Shown in pieces: positions 60,542 through 64,000 of a DNA stretch of 64,000 nt. The position numbers and the translations under genes are program-made. Where the stretch lies: assembly GCA_013314755.1 (NCBI GenBank), contig JABUFA010000004.1, positions 1 through 64,000 on the forward strand. The letters run 5' to 3'. Origin of the DNA: Chthonomonadia bacterium (GTDB taxonomy: Bacteria > Armatimonadota > HRBIN16). Position 1 is the stretch's first letter. Each line of letters opens with the position of its first letter. The notes beneath the pieces were generated by a model. It did no database searches and was not told the DNA's origin. It was given only the letters and a program-made list of their open reading frames with translations.

Positions 60542-62315
60542 TCTGTGTCACCAGCTCCTGTGCCGGCTGTTCTCCCATCTGCTTGCGGAACAGTCGGGCA
60601 TACACGCCGCCTTTCGCCAGCAGTTCCTGATGAGTGCCTCGCTCCACGATGCGACCATGCTCCAGCACCAGTATCTGGTCGGCGTTGACCACCGTACTGA
60701 GGCGATGGGCAATAACCAGCGTGGTGCGTCCACGCATCAGCTCTTCCAACGCCTGCTGAACCAGCGTCTCCGAAGCGGTGTCCAGCGAGGAGGTCGCTTC
60801 GTCCAGAATAAGGATGCGCGGGTTCTTCAGGATGGCACGCGCAATGGCAATACGCTGGCGTTCCCCACCTGACAGGCGCACTCCCCGCTCGCCGACCACC
60901 GTCTCATACCCGTTTTCCAGTCGCTGGATGAACTCGTGCGCGTGGGCAGCCTTTGCCGCAGCTATCACCTGCTCATCGGTAGCCTCCGGCATAGCATAGG
61001 CGATATTGTCGCGGATGGTTCCGCTAAACAACAGCGTCTCCTGCGGTACGATACCAATCTGCCTGCGCAAAGAGGCTATCTGCACCGTGCGGATGTCAAC
61101 GCCGTCAATCAACACGCGCCCCGACGTGGGGTCATAAAAGCGGGGAATCAAGTCGGCAAGGGTGCTTTTGCCCGCTCCGCTGTGCCCCACCACAGCTACC
61201 ACCATGCCGGGCTTCATCTCGAAGGAGATGTCGTCCAGCACCAATCGCCCGCCGCGATGGTAGGCAAAACTTACATGCTCGAACTGCACATGCCCCTGAA
61301 TGGGCGGCATCGGCGGCGCATCGGGCAGCTCCTGCACTTCGGGATGAACATCCAGCACCTCGCGATAGACGCGCTCTGCCGCCGCCAGCACCTGCTGACG
61401 AGTAACGTTAATACTGCCCAGCGTCTGCATACTCTGCGCCACCAGATTCAGCGTCAGCAGGAAACTGCCCAGACCGCCGAAGTCCAGCTCGCCCCTTACA
61501 ATCTGATGCCCGCCGTACCACAGCACAAAGGCGATACCTCCCGCGCCAATCAGTTCAATCAGCGGGCGAAGCGCCGCGCTGGTACGCACGCCATCCATCA
61601 TCGCGCGATAGGACAGGTAGTTGCGCTCTTTAAACCGTTTGATCTCCATCGGCTCGGTCGCAAACGCCTTGATGGTGCGCACACCGGCGATAGTCTCCTG
61701 AATGACTGCGGTCACATCCTCCAGACGAAGCTGCGTCTGCTGACCGATTTGCCTCATGCGCTTACCAATGGCACGAATAATCAGCGCCATCACCGGTACA
61801 CCCACCACCGCAATCAGCGACAGCTTCCACGAAATGACGAACAGCCACACCAGCCCGCCAATCAACCCAATGGGCGCCGCCACCATATCCTTCAGCAACG
61901 TACCGCCCGTGGAGATAACGTTGATATCGTTGGTCAATATCGACATCAACGCGCCGGTGCGCCGGTGCGTGAAGTAAGACAGCGACAGGCTCTGCAGGTG
62001 CTCATAAACCTTCTCGCGCAGGCGCGTGGTAAAACGGTTGATAGCCAGCGAGAGGTAGTAGGTCTGCCCGTAGGCGAAAACAAACTTGATGAGGAACGCT
62101 CCGATAACAATCAGGCTCACCCGGTTCAACAGGCTGACGTCGCCGTACTGCTGGGCGGCGTTAACCACGTCGCGAGTCAGCGCAAAAATGCGCAGAGTAA
62201 TCAGCTGTGCTCCACCGGCGCAAATCAAGCCAAGCACAATGTATTTCAAATGCGGCTTGAGGTCTCGCCACAGCCGTCTTTGCAGTTGTCTATCTTCTCC
62301 TGCTGCCATTGTCAA
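60534..62315 (-). CDS. msbA: MsbA-like lipid exporter ABC half-transporter
   Basis: Encodes 593 residues. Six N-terminal membrane helices (about 25-310) are fused to an ATPase: Walker A GHSGAGKSTLADLIP, Q loop VPQETLLFSG, signature RLSGGERQRIAIARA, Walker B ILILDEATSSLD and the H loop VIAHRLSTV. Homodimers flip lipid A-core from the inner to the outer leaflet in MsbA. The position between lpxB and waaA supports that role over a multidrug pump. Starts within the last 26 bases of lpxB. Confidence 0.9.
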   Translation of the reverse strand: MTMAAGEDRQLQRRLWRDLKPHLKYIVLGLICAGGAQLITLRIFALTRDVVNAAQQYGDVSLLNRVSLIVIGAFLIKFVFAYGQTYYLSLAINRFTTRLREKVYEHLQSLSLSYFTHRRTGALMSILTNDINVISTGGTLLKDMVAAPIGLIGGLVWLFVISWKLSLIAVVGVPVMALIIRAIGKRMRQIGQQTQLRLEDVTAVIQETIAGVRTIKAFATEPMEIKRFKERNYLSYRAMMDGVRTSAALRPLIELIGAGGIAFVLWYGGHQIVRGELDFGGLGSFLLTLNLVAQSMQTLGSINVTRQQVLAAAERVYREVLDVHPEVQELPDAPPMPPIQGHVQFEHVSFAYHRGGRLVLDDISFEMKPGMVVAVVGHSGAGKSTLADLIPRFYDPTSGRVLIDGVDIRTVQIASLRRQIGIVPQETLLFSGTIRDNIAYAMPEATDEQVIAAAKAAHAHEFIQRLENGYETVVGERGVRLSGGERQRIAIARAILKNPRILILDEATSSLDTASETLVQQALEELMRGRTTLVIAHRLSTVVNADQILVLEHGRIVERGTHQELLAKGGVYARLFRKQMGEQPAQELVTQSE

Positions 62316-63462
62316 TACCCAAACACTCCAGAAGCAGGTGCGCCGCGCGTTCGGTAGCGCCCGGCTCCCCCAGTAACGATTTTACCTCCTGCAGTGCCTC
62401 ACGCTGTTGCCGGTGTCCTTCCGTGCCCGGCAGAAGCGCCAGCGAATGCGCCACAATATTTTCGGGCGTCGCGGAGTGCTGGAGCAGCTCCGGGCAGATA
62501 CTGCGCTCTGCTATCAGGTTCGGCAACCCGATAAAGGTCAGGTTCAGCGACCGTCGGCGAATGTAGTACTCCAGCTCCATCAGGCGCGAGCCGCGATACA
62601 GAATAATCATCGGCGTGCCCAGTATCGCTGCTTCCAAGGTCGCCGTGCCCGAACAGCACCACAGCAGGTGACTGTGTGCCATCACATCATACGTCATCTC
62701 CCGCACGACGTGCCACCGAATGCTCGTGCCTGCGAAGGCGCACTGTACCATATCCTCCTGCACGGACGGCGCCAGCGCCAGCACAAATTGAGCGTTAGGA
62801 TTTCGCTCCGCAAGCAACTCACCAGCCCGGCGCATAACGGGCAGAAGCGAATGCACCTCCTGGCGGCGACTGCCCGGCAACAGTCCAATGCGCAAACCGC
62901 TCCGGCTCAGTCCCAACCGCCCACAAAACTCCTCCTCGCTCAGCGAAGGATGCACCCTGTCCAGCAGGGGATGCCCCACGAAATGGGCATTGGCGCCTGC
63001 CTGGCGCAGAAGTTCGGCAGACCAGGGAAAGGGCGTGACAATGCAATCGGTACATGCCGGCAGGTCGTTTCGGCGAGGCAGATAGCGGCGCCACGAGCCG
63101 GGCGGAAAGTAGTAGAATACCCGGATACCTCTCCCTTTCGCCCATTTCGCCAGCGGCACATTGAACGCCCCGAAATCCACCAGCACCAGCAGGTCGGGCG
63201 GTTGCTGTGCCAGCTTGCGCTTCACCCTCTGCTGTGCCAGCCACAACGCGGGAGCCATCCGCAGTGCCTCCACCACGCCCACCGCACCCCATCCACTGCT
63301 GTCGTACAGTAATTCCACGCCTGCGGACGCCAGCCGCCGCCCGCCGATACCCCATACCCGTATCCGGGGAAGCTGCCTGCGCACCGCCTGGACTAAATCG
63401 GCGCAGCTGGTGTCGCCGCTCGCCTCACCCGCCACACAGACGATGGTAACCGAACTGTTCAC
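62290..63462 (-). CDS. lpxB: lipid-A-disaccharide synthase
   Basis: Encodes 390 residues (GT19). VCVAGEASGDTSCADLV at the N-terminus is the family signature; KGIRVFYYFPPGSWRR-like KGRGIRVFYYFPPGSW and IGLLPGSRRQEVHSLLPVM and CSGTATLEAAILGTPMIILY are the other conserved blocks. It joins UDP-diacylglucosamine and lipid X. It overlaps lpxA by ATGA and msbA by 26 bases. The C-terminus is rather standard. Length is normal. Confidence 0.95.
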   Translation of the reverse strand: MNSSVTIVCVAGEASGDTSCADLVQAVRRQLPRIRVWGIGGRRLASAGVELLYDSSGWGAVGVVEALRMAPALWLAQQRVKRKLAQQPPDLLVLVDFGAFNVPLAKWAKGRGIRVFYYFPPGSWRRYLPRRNDLPACTDCIVTPFPWSAELLRQAGANAHFVGHPLLDRVHPSLSEEEFCGRLGLSRSGLRIGLLPGSRRQEVHSLLPVMRRAGELLAERNPNAQFVLALAPSVQEDMVQCAFAGTSIRWHVVREMTYDVMAHSHLLWCCSGTATLEAAILGTPMIILYRGSRLMELEYYIRRRSLNLTFIGLPNLIAERSICPELLQHSATPENIVAHSLALLPGTEGHRQQREALQEVKSLLGEPGATERAAHLLLECLGIDNGSRRR

Positions 63463-64000
63463 CTCATTCCGCGCGGGTCGTTGGCACGCCCCCCAAACCC
63501 CTTGCGGATACTGCGCAGGAAGTCCAGCAGGTAATCTCGCTCGGGACTGGGTTCCACCTCTTCCTCTATCGCCTCAATCGCCTGCGACATGTTCAGTTTG
63601 GAGCGGTAAAGCAGTTTGTACGCCTGTCGCAGTCCCGCTCGCACCGCAGGAGGCACACCGTGTCGCCGCAAGCCAATCGTGTTCAGGTCCAGCACCTCGG
63701 CAGGGCGTCCATCCACCATCATGAAGGGAGGTACGTCCTGCACCACCTTGGACATCCCTCCCAGCATCGCCAGCTTGCCAATACGGGTGTACTGGTGCAC
63801 ACCTACCATCCCGCCGAAGACTACGTAATCTTCCACGATAACATGTCCGCTGATGCCTGCCTGATTGGCAATGATAATCCCGTTGCCCAGCCTGCAGTTA
63901 TGCCCGATATGCACGTAACCCATAATCATGTTATCGTTACCAATAACGGTAGCTTCTTCTTCACCCGTGGCGCGGTGGATGGTCACAAATTCGCGAATGA
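63459..64000 (-). CDS. lpxA: acyl-ACP-UDP-N-acetylglucosamine O-acyltransferase, 5' part beyond the window
   Basis: The frame is open to the right edge, reading IREFVTIHRATGEEEATVIG; the GTG at 63986 is an internal codon, since REFVTIHR is a mid-protein LpxA motif. The part seen has the hexapeptide-repeat beta-helix (NDNMIMGYVHIGHNCRLGNG, GGMVGVHQYTRIG) with the catalytic His in that region just upstream, and the C-terminal helical domain (GLRRHGVPPAVRAGLRQAYK). It makes the first lipid A intermediate. About the first 90 residues lie outside. Stop overlaps lpxB start. Confidence 0.93.
   Translation of the reverse strand, partial: IREFVTIHRATGEEEATVIGNDNMIMGYVHIGHNCRLGNGIIIANQAGISGHVIVEDYVVFGGMVGVHQYTRIGKLAMLGGMSKVVQDVPPFMMVDGRPAEVLDLNTIGLRRHGVPPAVRAGLRQAYKLLYRSKLNMSQAIEAIEEEVEPSPERDYLLDFLRSIRKGFGGRANDPRGMR

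Overview
The window reads as a chromosomal segment of a Gram-negative (diderm) bacterium, most likely an Armatimonadota member. The right end carries a lipid A/Kdo operon (partial lpxA, lpxB, an msbA-like exporter, a DUF374-type acyltransferase, waaA) next to lnt, which requires an LPS-bearing outer membrane. Three features point to Armatimonadota by family knowledge, not by any search run here: an acidic dockerin-like repeat (LFDFG ... GDxNWxxxADLDGD) on two unrelated exported proteins, a DUF1559-type pseudopilin, and a DUF6785-like membrane protein. By eye the window is moderately GC-rich, with clear sigma-70-type promoters (TTGACA / TATAAT, mostly 17-18 bp spacing) and strong GGAGG ribosome binding sites.

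Layout. 1-6600 (minus strand) is an Rhs/YD-repeat polymorphic toxin locus: a promoter, a very large exported Rhs protein whose signal-peptide frame is broken at a 6-base homopolymer, a C-terminal toxin domain, two small candidate immunity genes, and an orphan second toxin tip that shares a linker sequence with the main gene. 6.7-14.5 kb holds an esterase-like hydrolase, a bcp / helical periplasmic protein / MFS operon, a BtpA-like TIM-barrel protein, an exported HAF-repeat protein with the same dockerin-like domain, and a Met/Gln-rich exported protein. 14.7 kb has tRNA-Glu(CTC) with its promoter and terminator. 14.9-19.8 kb (minus) has a cysteine hydrolase, a coiled-coil zinc-ribbon protein, a GAF sensor kinase plus ANTAR response regulator pair, and a cysteine desulfurase. 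19.9-28.6 kb has a xylose-isomerase-like protein plus TldD, a large membrane protein, a FapA-like protein with a small acidic partner, and a BtuF/BtuC-type importer that lacks an adjacent ATPase.

28.8-31.4 kb has a small exported orphan, then a GntR/LacI-type regulator followed by a pseudopilin and a tiny membrane protein. A dense palindromic repeat cluster (31.6-31.87 kb) separates it from a 1433-residue tandem CoA-dehydratase activase. 36.4-45.1 kb has lysA, a site-2 protease, a GH127-type glycosidase, a phytanoyl-CoA dioxygenase-like enzyme, a proline-rich membrane protein and an AddB-like nuclease. 45.3-51.6 kb (minus) is an operon with three PilT-family ATPases, a SpoU methyltransferase, a TIGR03790-type protein and a HEPN protein. 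51.7-56.6 kb (minus) is ilvE, a natural McsA-McsB fusion and clpC, which suggests an arginine-phosphorylation proteolysis system without an adjacent CtsR. A decayed Rpn/DUF4351-type fragment lies between lnt and waaA.

The points most worth following are the modular Rhs toxin locus with its possible homopolymer switch, the McsA-McsB fusion with a Cys-to-Ser change in the kinase motif, the triple-PilT operon, and several families of intergenic palindromic repeats.
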